Shown: one piece after another, positions 55,445-64,000 of the stretch
Layout of the letters: every line of letters starts with the position of its first letter
How positions within the stretch are numbered: the first letter of the stretch is position 1
DNA from: Prochlorococcus marinus
GTDB taxonomy: Bacteria > Cyanobacteriota > Cyanobacteriia > PCC-6307 > Cyanobiaceae
Assembly: GCF_001180305.1 (NCBI RefSeq)
Contig: NZ_CVSX01000041.1
Coordinates: 124,001 to 188,000 of the forward strand
Reading direction: 5' to 3'
Length of the DNA: 64,000 bases
Made by a program: the position numbers and the translations under genes
The notes under the pieces: generated by a model
Database searches by the model: none
Seen by the model: only the letters and a program-made list of their open reading frames with translations
What the model was told of the DNA's origin: nothing

Positions 55445-55767
55445 ATAGTAAATTAGAAAAAAAAGAAAACAATATAGAAAAAAGTTTTTTTTCTATATTC
55501 ATAACGACTTTTACAACAATTTTTATTGCTGAACTTGGCGATAAAACTCAGATAGCTACATTAATGCTCTCTGCTGAATCGGGCAGGCCAATAATTGTTT
55601 TTCTTGGAAGTTCTCTAGCATTGATAAGCTCTAGCATAGTAGGAGTTCTTATTGGTAAATGGGTATCAAAAAAAATATCTCCGAGTAAATTCGCTTTATT
55701 TACTGGTGCTTTAATGATAATGATAAGTATATTTTTAGCTTATGAAACTTTCAAAAATTATTTATAA
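55441..55767 (+). CDS. UPF0016/GDT1 cation transporter, N-terminal-type half
   Basis: A 108-residue membrane protein with one copy of the family signature, FIAELGDKTQIATLML, and three hydrophobic helices. GDT1/TMEM165/Mnx proteins export Mn2+ or Ca2+, and cyanobacterial Mnx protects photosystem II from Mn stress. Full-length members have two such repeats. Here the two are separate genes, so a heterodimer is likely. An N-terminal 20-residue charged stretch precedes helix 1. It overlaps the upstream gene by 4 bases. Confidence 0.88.
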   Translation: MNSKLEKKENNIEKSFFSIFITTFTTIFIAELGDKTQIATLMLSAESGRPIIVFLGSSLALISSSIVGVLIGKWVSKKISPSKFALFTGALMIMISIFLAYETFKNYL

Positions 55768-56079
55768 ATGGTTTTAAGTTTATTACTATCAACATTTTTA
55801 ACCGTTTTCATAGCTGAATTAGGTGACAAAACTCAACTAGCTACTTTAACTATAAGCGGCACTTCAAATAAACCATTAGCAGTTTTTCTAGGATCTTCTT
55901 CAGCACTTGTTTTTGCAAGTTTATTAGGAGCGTTAACAGGTGGTTCTATTTCAAGTTTTTTACCTGAAGTAGTTCTTAAGTCTATAGCTTCAATTACATT
56001 TTTTATAATTGGTATAAGGCTTTTTATCAACTCTTTCACCATCGTAAAAGAAGAAAAAGAGGAGAAAGAAAATAATTAG
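55768..56079 (+). CDS. UPF0016/GDT1 cation transporter, C-terminal-type half
   Basis: A 103-residue partner of the preceding gene with its own signature, FIAELGDKTQLATLTI, three hydrophobic helices and a Lys/Glu-rich tail. Its ATG follows directly after the stop of the first half, so equal expression by coupling is expected. The acidic ELGDKTQ residues of both halves should form the ion site. It is probably a Mn2+ or Ca2+ transporter of the plasma or thylakoid membrane. Confidence 0.88.
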   Translation: MVLSLLLSTFLTVFIAELGDKTQLATLTISGTSNKPLAVFLGSSSALVFASLLGALTGGSISSFLPEVVLKSIASITFFIIGIRLFINSFTIVKEEKEEKENN

Positions 56080-56151
56080 TTTTAAGCTTGTATATAAGAT
56101 GTAATAATAGGGTATATATTAATTAATTAATTAATAATTTTCATTCATCCC

Positions 56152-58374
56152 ATGTTCACAACATCTTCGATAATTGATTATCTTAGTCAGTCTGAGGGAT
56201 TAGAATATAAAAAATTATGCAGATCATTAAAAATAACAAAAAAATCAGATAAAGATAAATTAGATATCGCTTTAACTGCGCTAGAAAAACTTGAAATAAT
56301 TAATAAAAATGCAGAAAATGAGTATACTTGCAAAAAAGATGGCAATCATATTGTCGCCAAAATAAGATGTAGTAGCAAAGGTTATTGCTTTGCGGTAAGA
56401 GAAAACAATACGGAAGATATTTATATCAAAGAAAATCTACTTAATTATGCATGGAATGGAGATAAGGTTTTAGTAAGAATAATCAAAGATGGATATAGAA
56501 GAAGATCACCGGAGGGCATAGTTGATTGTATTCTTGAAAGAACAAATCAGATACTTCTTTCTAAAGTAGAGATTTTAAATAATGATGTATACGCTATCCC
56601 TATAGATGATAGGATTCTTTCAAAAATAAAACTTCCAAAAGATGATAAAAAATATACTTATAAACCAGAAAATAAAAATATAGTTGAGGTCGAGATTGAT
56701 AGATTTCCAATAGGCCAAGACGAAGGATTAGGCCATGTGATAAAAGAACTACAACTTAATAATAACGAGGAATTAGATACGGATTTTGTTTTATCTAAAA
56801 GCAATATCTGCAACATTGGTAATGAAAATCTTATTGAACCAAAGAAGTTAGAAAAAAGAGAAAGAATAGACTTATCAGAAAAAAACTCTTTTTTGTTTAG
56901 AAGTTGGAATTCTGATAATTCTCCTATGCTCCCTATGATTCAAATAGAACAGGGTAAAAATAAAAATACTAAATTATGGATACATACAAATAATGTCGCA
57001 GAAAGATTAGATTTTAATAATAAAAAATCCTCAGAAATATTTTTAAATGGCTTTGAATCCTTGCCCTTATTGAATAGTTGGCAAAACTACCTAAGTGAAT
57101 CCGTAAGGAATGCCTCAAAATTTGAATTAGGTGAAAAGAAAGAAGCAATAAGCCTTTGCTTGCATCTAAATGCCGATAATGAAGTTATTCAATGGTCATT
57201 TCATCTCGCTTTAGTAAAATGCTCTCTTATCGTTGGAAGTGATCATACAGACGCGCTCCTATCAAGAAAAAGTAAAACAAGAATAACCTCGAGGTTATTA
57301 AAACCTATAAAGGAATATATCGAAGATTTAGATAAAATATTGGAGATTTCAACTTCATTCAGACAAAGGCATTTGCTAGATGGCCAAGTTGAAATCCCTC
57401 AGCCACTTAATAAAATAGAATCATTAAAAGAATTTTTTGTTCACAACCCAGCTGAATATTCAAAAGGATATTTTGAACCATTAAAAAAAGAAGATTGCCA
57501 AACATATCTCTCCCCAATACTATATGAAGCGAATTTAATATGGTTCAAACATTCAAATCAATATAACCTAAAAAGTGCAATATATTACTCAAATGGAACA
57601 GATAATATTAATGCAAATGAAATTATAAAATATTCAGAATTTGTCAATAATGATATTGAGCTTAATGAAGAAGGTAATTTATCATTTAGCCAATTAATTA
57701 AGTTATGCAGCGATGATAATAAAAAAAGAGTTTTACATAAATTATTAATTAATGAATTTAAGGAAAATCAATTAAGTCTTAATTCTGAATCTAAATATAT
57801 TAATGATTCAGAATACCCATATATTTCTCCATGGACAGTTCCGGGATATGACTTTTCTAATTTAATTAATCAATATTGTATTTTTAATATGATAATAAAT
57901 GGAAGGAAATCAAAGAAAAATAATATTGATGAAATTAATATAGTAGAAAGTAATTCATTGAAGCTTGTAAACTGGGATATATTTAATTCATCAACATCAA
58001 AGAATCTAGATATATTATTTAGCAATTTTATAATAGATAAACTTAACGATTACAAAAACAAAGTAAAACAATATAAATCTAATATGATAAGCATAAAAAA
58101 GGTAAGAAAGGCAGAAAAATTATTAGGTAATATATATAGCGGTTTAATCTTATCAGTCCAAAGTTATGGTTTTTTTGTTGAGTTATCAGAACTAAATGTT
58201 GAAGGTCTTGTACATGTAAGTACTCTTAATAATGATTGGTATGAATATAGATCAAGACAAAATTTATTGATTGGAAGGAAATCCAAGAAATCATACAAAG
58301 TTGGAGATTTAATAGAAGTTAAAATAATAAAAGTCGATATTCTTAAATATCAAATTGATTTGGAATTAACTTAG
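56152..58374 (+). CDS. Degenerate RNase II/R-family protein with S1 domain
   Basis: A 740-residue relative of RNase R with family layout: N-terminal winged-helix region (1-60), cold-shock-like domain with AKIRCSSKGYCFAV near 70, RNB-like region (about 240-640) and C-terminal S1 domain with GLILSVQSYGFFVELSELNV. The catalytic region is eroded: the TIDxxxxxDxDDA motif reads LFRSWNSDNSPML near residue 250, and SPIRRYxDL reads SPWTVPGYDFSNL. Loss of the metal-binding aspartates argues against nuclease activity. It may bind RNA or assist the intact minimal RNB enzyme at 41831-43015. Confidence 0.85.
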   Translation: MFTTSSIIDYLSQSEGLEYKKLCRSLKITKKSDKDKLDIALTALEKLEIINKNAENEYTCKKDGNHIVAKIRCSSKGYCFAVRENNTEDIYIKENLLNYAWNGDKVLVRIIKDGYRRRSPEGIVDCILERTNQILLSKVEILNNDVYAIPIDDRILSKIKLPKDDKKYTYKPENKNIVEVEIDRFPIGQDEGLGHVIKELQLNNNEELDTDFVLSKSNICNIGNENLIEPKKLEKRERIDLSEKNSFLFRSWNSDNSPMLPMIQIEQGKNKNTKLWIHTNNVAERLDFNNKKSSEIFLNGFESLPLLNSWQNYLSESVRNASKFELGEKKEAISLCLHLNADNEVIQWSFHLALVKCSLIVGSDHTDALLSRKSKTRITSRLLKPIKEYIEDLDKILEISTSFRQRHLLDGQVEIPQPLNKIESLKEFFVHNPAEYSKGYFEPLKKEDCQTYLSPILYEANLIWFKHSNQYNLKSAIYYSNGTDNINANEIIKYSEFVNNDIELNEEGNLSFSQLIKLCSDDNKKRVLHKLLINEFKENQLSLNSESKYINDSEYPYISPWTVPGYDFSNLINQYCIFNMIINGRKSKKNNIDEINIVESNSLKLVNWDIFNSSTSKNLDILFSNFIIDKLNDYKNKVKQYKSNMISIKKVRKAEKLLGNIYSGLILSVQSYGFFVELSELNVEGLVHVSTLNNDWYEYRSRQNLLIGRKSKKSYKVGDLIEVKIIKVDILKYQIDLELT

Positions 58375-58439
58375 TTAAATTTTTAATAAACATATCATGA
58401 AACTATCAACCTTAATAAAAAATAAAATTACTTTTTAGA

Positions 58440-58883
58440 ATGAATTTTAATAAAAGAATTTTTTTATTTTCCCTTTTTTTTATATTAATTTCTCAAATTT
58501 TCTTATATTCAAATAATCGACAGAAGACTACATTTAGATATTTTAAATGGACTGTCCAAGAAGTTAGTATTGGCAAGTTAATAAGTATTTCATTTTTTTC
58601 AGGTTTATTTATTAGCACTTTTTTAAATACAAAAATTTCAAACATTAAAACAAGCAGTTTCGAAAGTATAGAAGAAAATTATGAACCGATAAATTATGAA
58701 GAAGATAATAAACCTAATATTGATATGCCTCCTCAAAGAGATATCAGAGATTCCCAACCAACAATATCTGTTAATTACAGAGTAGTAAAAAATACTAAAG
58801 AAAATGAGTTGAATAGTGAACAAAATTATTCAAATAATATTAACGACAAAGAAGATTGGTATAAAAATGAAAATGATTGGTAG
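58440..58883 (+). CDS. Small membrane protein with acidic tail, unknown function
   Basis: A 147-residue protein with two membrane helices (about 6-23 and 44-63) and a long polar, acidic, probably disordered C-terminal tail rich in Asn and Glu. The two-helix pattern resembles the LapA/DUF1049 layout, but I cannot confirm a family. The tail is probably cytoplasmic. It is followed by the DUF2996 gene after about 70 bases. Confidence 0.68.
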   Translation: MNFNKRIFLFSLFFILISQIFLYSNNRQKTTFRYFKWTVQEVSIGKLISISFFSGLFISTFLNTKISNIKTSSFESIEENYEPINYEEDNKPNIDMPPQRDIRDSQPTISVNYRVVKNTKENELNSEQNYSNNINDKEDWYKNENDW

Positions 58884-58951
58884 GGAGGTTGATAATTTAA
58901 TTTATAAAAAATGTTTTTTTAATTTATAATAAAATAAATAAAAATATTTTT

Positions 58952-59512
58952 ATGGAAGAAAATTTAGAACCAAATATAGAAGTTAATAATGAATCAACGA
59001 AAAGTAAAAATGATTCTAATTCGTCAGAAATAAAAGATAACAATGAAAATGAAAATAACAATTCCGCAAAAAGTAATTTTGTTTCTAAAGTTGATATAAA
59101 AAATGATAATAATCCATTAGATAAGCCTAGTCCTAAGCCCAAAAAAGAACTTCCTATAGAGAAAAAGCCATTCCAAGATTTTATTAAAAATCATTTGATT
59201 CCTGCTTTGATTGGAGAAATTAATCAAAGAGGATTTGAAATAAACGAGATTAATCTCAAAAATACAAAAAGACCAATTGCAGAAGATAAGTGCTGGGTAA
59301 TAAATTGTGAAATTAAGGATACCTGCAGTTTTTGGCTATCTTTTGAGAAGGAAGACATTAGTTCTCTTAAAAGTATTTCTTTATCGAAGCCAAATCAAAA
59401 ACCCAGCATTATTGAATCATTCCTAATTGACGAAAAAAGAATAACTCTTAATTTAATTATTTCAAGAGTTCTACAGAGATTAAACGGGCAAAAGCTATTA
59501 GGTGTTAATTAA
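58952..59512 (+). CDS. DUF2996 family protein
   Basis: A 186-residue cyanobacterial and plastid-type protein. The first 75 residues are low-complexity (Asn, Glu, Lys, Ser) and disordered. The folded DUF2996 domain follows: PFQDFIKNHLIPALIGEINQ, then the end motif LNLIISRVLQRLNGQKLLG. The function is unknown. It precedes acsF in the same direction, and a link to chlorophyll enzymes would be positional only. Confidence 0.82.
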   Translation: MEENLEPNIEVNNESTKSKNDSNSSEIKDNNENENNNSAKSNFVSKVDIKNDNNPLDKPSPKPKKELPIEKKPFQDFIKNHLIPALIGEINQRGFEINEINLKNTKRPIAEDKCWVINCEIKDTCSFWLSFEKEDISSLKSISLSKPNQKPSIIESFLIDEKRITLNLIISRVLQRLNGQKLLGVN

Positions 59513-59595
59513 ACATAAAAAGAATGACACCTAGTTAACTTTTCGCTCGAAAATTCAAATAATAGTAAATAATAGTATTAACAAATCAAATAAAG

Positions 59596-60768
59596 ATGTC
59601 ACAATCAACTATTGAATCTAAAAATAAAAAAGATTTAAATAACGGCAAGGTTCCAGCAAAGGAAACAATTTTGTCTCCAAGGTTTTATACAACAGACTTT
59701 GAGGCAATGGAAAACATGGATTTATCTATAAATGAAGAAGAATTGGAAGCTATATGTGAAGAATTCAGGAAAGACTACAACAGACATCACTTTGTAAGAA
59801 ATAGCGAATTTGAAGGGGCTGCAGACAAGCTAGAACCTGAGACCAGAGAGCTTTTTGTTGATTTTCTTGAGGGAAGTTGCACTTCAGAATTTTCAGGATT
59901 TTTACTTTATAAAGAGCTTAGCAGAAGAATTAAAGACAAAAACCCTCTTCTTGCTGAATGTTTTGCTCATATGGCAAGAGACGAAGCTAGACATGCAGGT
60001 TTCTTGAATAAGTCAATGAGTGACTTTGGATTACAGTTAGATTTAGGGTTTTTAACAGCTAATAAAGATTACACTTATTTCCCACCGAGAAGCATTTTTT
60101 ATGCCACTTATTTATCTGAAAAAATTGGTTATTGGAGATACATTGCAATTTATAGACATCTTGAAAAGAATCCTAATAGCAAAATTTTTCCATTATTTAA
60201 TTACTTTGAAAATTGGTGTCAAGATGAAAATAGACATGGTGATTTCTTTGATGCATTAATGAAAGCTCAACCACGTACGGTAAAATCTCTAAGTCAAAAA
60301 ATTACCATTGGAGGATCTACCTTTACACATCCTCTATTTGACTATTTTCATAGATTTAGATATTTTCTAAACAATCTTCCAATAACCTCTAAATTATGGT
60401 CAAGGTTTTTCTTACTTGCCGTATTTGCAACTATGTATGCTAGAGATTTAGGAATCAAAAAAGATTTCTACAGCTCCTTAGGGTTAGATGCCAGAGATTA
60501 TGACCAGTATGTTATTAATAAAACAAATGAAACTTCTGCTAGAGTATTTCCTGTGGTACTAGACGTTTATGATAAATCTTTTTATGGAAGGTTAGATAAA
60601 ATAGTAGAAAATAATAAGGTTCTTTCTGATATTGCAAGCAGTGATGGAAATAAAGTATCTAAAACTTTTAGAAAATTACCTAAATATTTATCAAACGGTT
60701 ACCAGTTATTAAGACTATACTTATTAAAACCTCTTGATAGCAAAGATTTCCAACCTTCGATTAGATAA
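59596..60768 (+). CDS. acsF: Mg-protoporphyrin IX monomethyl ester oxidative cyclase
   Basis: The aerobic di-iron cyclase that forms the fifth ring of chlorophyll, giving divinyl protochlorophyllide. The di-iron ligands are visible in [31 protein letters not shown] and [13 protein letters not shown]. The 390 residues are typical of the oxygen-dependent form. Electrons come from ferredoxin; the FdC2-type ferredoxin at 6145-6519 is a possible donor. The preceding gap of about 80 bases probably holds its promoter. Confidence 0.97.
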   Translation: MSQSTIESKNKKDLNNGKVPAKETILSPRFYTTDFEAMENMDLSINEEELEAICEEFRKDYNRHHFVRNSEFEGAADKLEPETRELFVDFLEGSCTSEFSGFLLYKELSRRIKDKNPLLAECFAHMARDEARHAGFLNKSMSDFGLQLDLGFLTANKDYTYFPPRSIFYATYLSEKIGYWRYIAIYRHLEKNPNSKIFPLFNYFENWCQDENRHGDFFDALMKAQPRTVKSLSQKITIGGSTFTHPLFDYFHRFRYFLNNLPITSKLWSRFFLLAVFATMYARDLGIKKDFYSSLGLDARDYDQYVINKTNETSARVFPVVLDVYDKSFYGRLDKIVENNKVLSDIASSDGNKVSKTFRKLPKYLSNGYQLLRLYLLKPLDSKDFQPSIR

Positions 60769-60798
60769 TCTTTATACAGAGAAGATTCATAGACTCAA

Positions 60799-62223
60799 AT
60801 GCTTTCATCACAAATCAAATCAAATGAAATAGTTTTTGGTAGTTGCAATAAAGATTTGTTAGAAGAAATTATTTTCTACGGTATTGGACTTGGCGCTGAT
60901 TTTGTAGAAATATTTATAGAGAATACCGATAACACAAGCGTGTTAGCTGAAGATGATTTTATTACAAGTGTAAGTCCATCATTTGGAAGGGGTGCTGGTA
61001 TTAGAATCTTCAAAGAAAAAAAAGATGGATTTGTAAGTACAAATGATTTAACAAAGCATGGCTTGATGAGATCGGTATCTCAGGCTATTGAGATGTTGGA
61101 CATAATGGGAAACAAGAAACGAGAAGTATTTAACGGATTAAAAAAAAATAGAGACTATAGTTTATCCAAGAAAAAATGGATTAACGAAGTTCCATCTATC
61201 CATGAGATAAGTGAAAAACTTTTAGTTAGCACAAAATCTCTAAAAAAAAATAATAAAATAATAACTAGAAAAGGAAGTTATTCTAGAAATCTGCAGGAGG
61301 TAATTATAGCCTCCAGCGACGGAACATATGTCTCAGATATTAGGTTGCATCAAACAGTTGGGCTCAATGTAATTGCTAGTGATGCCCAATATAGATCTAG
61401 TGGAAGTAGAAGATTTGGTTCGTCAGGAATGCCTAATGAATTCAGATTATGGGATCACGAAAAAGCAGCTAATGATGTGTTTGAAAGCTCAATGAATATG
61501 TTATATGCAGATTATGTTGATGCGGGACAAATGCCTGTTGTATTATCTAATAAATTTGGTGGCGTTATATTCCACGAAGCCTGCGGTCATTTACTTGAAA
61601 CTACTCAAATAGAGAGAGGAACAACACCATTTGAGAATAAATTGAATGAAAAAATTGCACATGAATCTGTAACAGCAATAGATGAAGGGATATCGGAAGG
61701 ATCCTTTGGTTCATTATCAGTGGATGATGAAGGTATGGAACCCGAAAAATCAGTTCTTATAAAAGATGGCATTTTAAAAAAATTCATATCGGACAGGGCA
61801 GGTGAATTAAGAACTGGCCATAAAAGAACAGGAAGTGGAAGAAGACAAAATTATTCTTTTGCTGCAGCTTCAAGAATGCGAAATACTTACATAGCTCAAG
61901 GTGAGCACTCGAAAGAGGATTTAATCAATAGTATTAGTGATGGTCTTTACTGCAAATCAATGGGTGGCGGCAGTGTAGGTGCTACAGGACAATTTAATTT
62001 TGCAGTAGAAGAAGGATATCTTATCAAAAATGGAAAATTAACTACTCCAGTGAAGGGAGCAACTTTGATTGGAGAGGCTAAAGAAGTTATGCCAAAGATA
62101 TCAATGTGCGGAAATGACCTCGAATTAGCTCCTGGATTCTGTGGATCCATTAGTGGAAGTGTCAACGTAACTGTTGGCCAACCTCATATTAAGGTTGATT
62201 CAATCACTGTTGGCGGAAGATAG
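60799..62223 (+). CDS. tldD: TldD-family metalloprotease subunit
   Basis: The catalytic half of the TldD/TldE heterodimer, which degrades unfolded short peptides and matures some modified peptides. The zinc motif HEACGHLLE (HExxxH) lies near residue 260, with the third ligand in the Cys-containing MCGNDLELAPGFCGS region near the end. At 474 residues it is full length. It is followed 3 bases later by pmbA, so subunits are made together. The substrate in this organism is unknown. Confidence 0.94.
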   Translation: MLSSQIKSNEIVFGSCNKDLLEEIIFYGIGLGADFVEIFIENTDNTSVLAEDDFITSVSPSFGRGAGIRIFKEKKDGFVSTNDLTKHGLMRSVSQAIEMLDIMGNKKREVFNGLKKNRDYSLSKKKWINEVPSIHEISEKLLVSTKSLKKNNKIITRKGSYSRNLQEVIIASSDGTYVSDIRLHQTVGLNVIASDAQYRSSGSRRFGSSGMPNEFRLWDHEKAANDVFESSMNMLYADYVDAGQMPVVLSNKFGGVIFHEACGHLLETTQIERGTTPFENKLNEKIAHESVTAIDEGISEGSFGSLSVDDEGMEPEKSVLIKDGILKKFISDRAGELRTGHKRTGSGRRQNYSFAAASRMRNTYIAQGEHSKEDLINSISDGLYCKSMGGGSVGATGQFNFAVEEGYLIKNGKLTTPVKGATLIGEAKEVMPKISMCGNDLELAPGFCGSISGSVNVTVGQPHIKVDSITVGGR

Positions 62224-62226
62224 GTT

Positions 62227-63579
62227 ATGAATTCAAGAGAAATTACAACTCAAATCTCTAGAGCTGCAGATATACTAAATCTTAAAAAATGGGATTATGG
62301 TGCAAGCTTTTCTAATGATTATTCTGTACAAGTAGATAAAGGTGAGGCTAAACAACTTAAGGCATCACAAAAGCAAATTTTAACTTTAAGAGTTTGGAAC
62401 GAATCTAATTTAGTTGGCATTACAACAACAAGTGATATCAGTGAATCTGGTATTAAAAAGGCTCTAAATCAAGCGAATATTGCATCTGATTTTGGTAACA
62501 AGAATGAAAGAACAGAATTCTCACCACTAGCCAAGGATCCTATTGTAGTTAAGGATGCAAAAAAAAGAAATCCTGTTGGAATTAAAAAATTACTAACGCT
62601 ATTAAGAGAAGCAGAAGTAAAACTTCTAGAAAGCCATGAATCCATAAAATCTGTTCCTTATAATGGCCTATCTGAGAGTTTTTATGAAAGAGTTTATGCA
62701 AATAGTGATGGTGCCTTTCGGAGTTACACAAAAAGTCAAGCTGCACTTTATTTATATGCAAGAGCAGAAGAGAAAAATAAGAAACCTCGTAGCTCAGGTT
62801 CTGTAAAACTTGGATATGGAGTTGAAGATATAGATATAGAGTCGTGTATTAAAGACGCTTCTAATAAAACAATTTCTCATTTAAATTATTCATCTATTAA
62901 AACTGATAAATATTTAATATGTTTTTCCCCAGAGTCTTTTTTAACGATCATTAATGCCTTTAGTTCAATGTTTAATGCTAGAAGCATTTTAGATGGAGTT
63001 AGTTTATCTAATAAAAATTCTATCGGAGAGAAGCTAACAACAGAAGCACTTAATATTTATGATGATGGTCTTCACGAAAAGAATGTATCTTCATCACCAT
63101 TTGATGGAGAGGGAACTCCTACCAAAAAACTATGTTTAATTAAAAAAGGTAGAATTGCAAATTTTATACATTCTGAATCTACTGCAAGAATATTTAAAAC
63201 AACCCCCACAGGCCATGCTGGACTAGGATCAAAAGTCTCAGTAACTCCTGATTGGATAGTAGTGGAGAAATCAGATGAAAACTATGATCTAAAAACTTTA
63301 TTAGATCACTCAACTTATGAGGGAGAATTTGTTTATATTGAAGAATTAAATGCAATCCATGCAGGTGTAAGAGCAAGTCAAGGTTCGTTCTCTCTGCCAT
63401 TTGATGGATGGCTTTATAAAAACGGTAAAAAAATCTCAATAGATTCTGCCACTGTAGCAGGGGATATCAAATATCTTTTGAAAAATATAGTAAATATTGA
63501 ATCAATCCAAGAGGTAACTACAAGTGGAATTTCTCCACATATATGGGTAGATGAATTATCAATAACCGGTGACGCGTGA
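62227..63579 (+). CDS. pmbA: PmbA/TldE-family protease partner
   Basis: The non-zinc partner of TldD (450 residues). There is no HExxxH motif. Family features include ASQKQILTLRVWNESNLVGI and FDGEGTPTKKLCLIKKGRI, with the C-terminal VTTSGISPHIWVDELSITG. It gates access to the shared chamber of the heterodimer. It is in an operon with tldD, and its stop overlaps the GTG start of fmt by 4 bases. Confidence 0.92.
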   Translation: MNSREITTQISRAADILNLKKWDYGASFSNDYSVQVDKGEAKQLKASQKQILTLRVWNESNLVGITTTSDISESGIKKALNQANIASDFGNKNERTEFSPLAKDPIVVKDAKKRNPVGIKKLLTLLREAEVKLLESHESIKSVPYNGLSESFYERVYANSDGAFRSYTKSQAALYLYARAEEKNKKPRSSGSVKLGYGVEDIDIESCIKDASNKTISHLNYSSIKTDKYLICFSPESFLTIINAFSSMFNARSILDGVSLSNKNSIGEKLTTEALNIYDDGLHEKNVSSSPFDGEGTPTKKLCLIKKGRIANFIHSESTARIFKTTPTGHAGLGSKVSVTPDWIVVEKSDENYDLKTLLDHSTYEGEFVYIEELNAIHAGVRASQGSFSLPFDGWLYKNGKKISIDSATVAGDIKYLLKNIVNIESIQEVTTSGISPHIWVDELSITGDA

Positions 63580-64000
63580 GAATTATATTCTGGGGAACAC
63601 CTGAATATTCAATTGCGAGCCTTGATATTTTTATTAAATCTAAGCACGAAGTAATTGCAATAGTTAGCCAACCTGATAAGAAAAGATCTAGGGGAAATAA
63701 ATTAATACCTTCACCTGTTAAAAGCTATGCCGAGCATGAATCTATAAAAATTTATACTCCAGAAAAAATTAGGGGCAATATACATTTTATAAATGAACTC
63801 AAATCACTATCTTGCGATTTATTTATTGTGATAGCTTATGGAAAGATTTTACCCAAAGAGATATTAGAAATCCCAAAATATGGTTGTTGGAACGCACATG
63901 CTTCATTACTTCCAAAATGGCGTGGTGCAGCTCCAATCCAATGGTCACTGATGAAAGGCGATGAATTTACTGGAGTAGGAATTATGAGAATGAATGAAGG
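63576..64000 (+). CDS. fmt: Methionyl-tRNA formyltransferase, N-terminal part (partial)
   Basis: Adds a formyl group from 10-formyl-tetrahydrofolate to initiator Met-tRNA. It begins at GTG (GTGA overlap with pmbA) as MRIIFWGTPEYSIASL. SQPDKKRSRGNKL and the catalytic NAHASLLPKWRGAAPIQWSL, with Asn and His of the formyltransferase active site, follow. The right window edge cuts the gene after about 141 residues. purN, a paralogous formyltransferase, is at 13526-14182. Confidence 0.95.
   Translation, partial: MRIIFWGTPEYSIASLDIFIKSKHEVIAIVSQPDKKRSRGNKLIPSPVKSYAEHESIKIYTPEKIRGNIHFINELKSLSCDLFIVIAYGKILPKEILEIPKYGCWNAHASLLPKWRGAAPIQWSLMKGDEFTGVGIMRMNE

Noticed and set aside
56119..56140. Short run of AATT/ATTA repeats before the degenerate RNB gene.
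   Set aside because: Low-complexity A+T sequence in an A+T-rich intergenic region; no structure beyond simple repetition.

Overview
The window is a compact, very A+T-rich cyanobacterial chromosome segment. Photosynthesis genes (psaK, a probable psb30, acsF, hemJ, a CCB-type cytochrome b6 assembly factor, ycf20- and ycf49-like genes), the DUF families typical of marine picocyanobacteria, very short intergenic gaps and frequent gene overlaps all point to a high-light-type Prochlorococcus. That organism assignment is inference from gene content and style; no marker such as 16S rRNA is present.

Layout. 1-6.5 kb: the end of dxs, then a minus-strand block with psaK, two small membrane proteins, a secreted peroxiredoxin, rpmB, htpG, hisZ, an inositol-phosphatase-like gene and an FdC2-type ferredoxin. 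6.6-14.2 kb: tRNA-Ser, an overlapping dnaK-dnaJ pair, DUF3110, a cyclophilin, ribBA with an extra C-terminal domain, argC and purN. 14.3-26.8 kb: pgi, leuS, a dapF / cysteine desulfurase / DUF1995 / dacB operon, coaD, a flavin reductase, uvrC, hemJ and a PHP protein. 26.8-36.7 kb: cobN, ilvE, metH, DUF2237 and an Ap4A-phosphorylase-like gene. 37.0-38.8 kb: an unusual ribbon-helix-helix/J-domain protein beside three copies of a compound palindromic element bracketing a small exported protein. 38.8-47.8 kb: pheT, rpmG, rpsR, a minimal RNB nuclease, metG, an LptC-like lipoprotein, a CCB factor, cobU, trmL, tRNA-Met and clpS. 47.8-50.3 kb: an accessory-looking stretch with a self-regulating-type RHH repressor and eight microprotein ORFs. 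50.4-64.0 kb: 2-Cys peroxiredoxin, a membrane protein next to a protease-dead FtsH, rpmF, ycf20, a HAD phosphatase, psb30, a split UPF0016 transporter pair, a degenerate RNB protein, DUF2996, acsF, tldD, pmbA and the start of fmt.

Cooperating sets: cobN and cobU make cobalamin, which metH uses. tldD and pmbA form one protease. The two UPF0016 halves probably make one transporter. dnaK and dnaJ form a chaperone pair. hemJ, acsF, psaK, psb30, ycf20 and the CCB gene serve pigment and photosystem or cytochrome assembly.

The most unusual items are the RHH-J protein with its 47-bp element family, the FtsH homologue whose HEXXH motif has become NEVGR, the RNB pair in which one protein keeps the catalytic site and the other keeps the RNA-binding domains, and the RHH repressor with a promoter flanked by operators.
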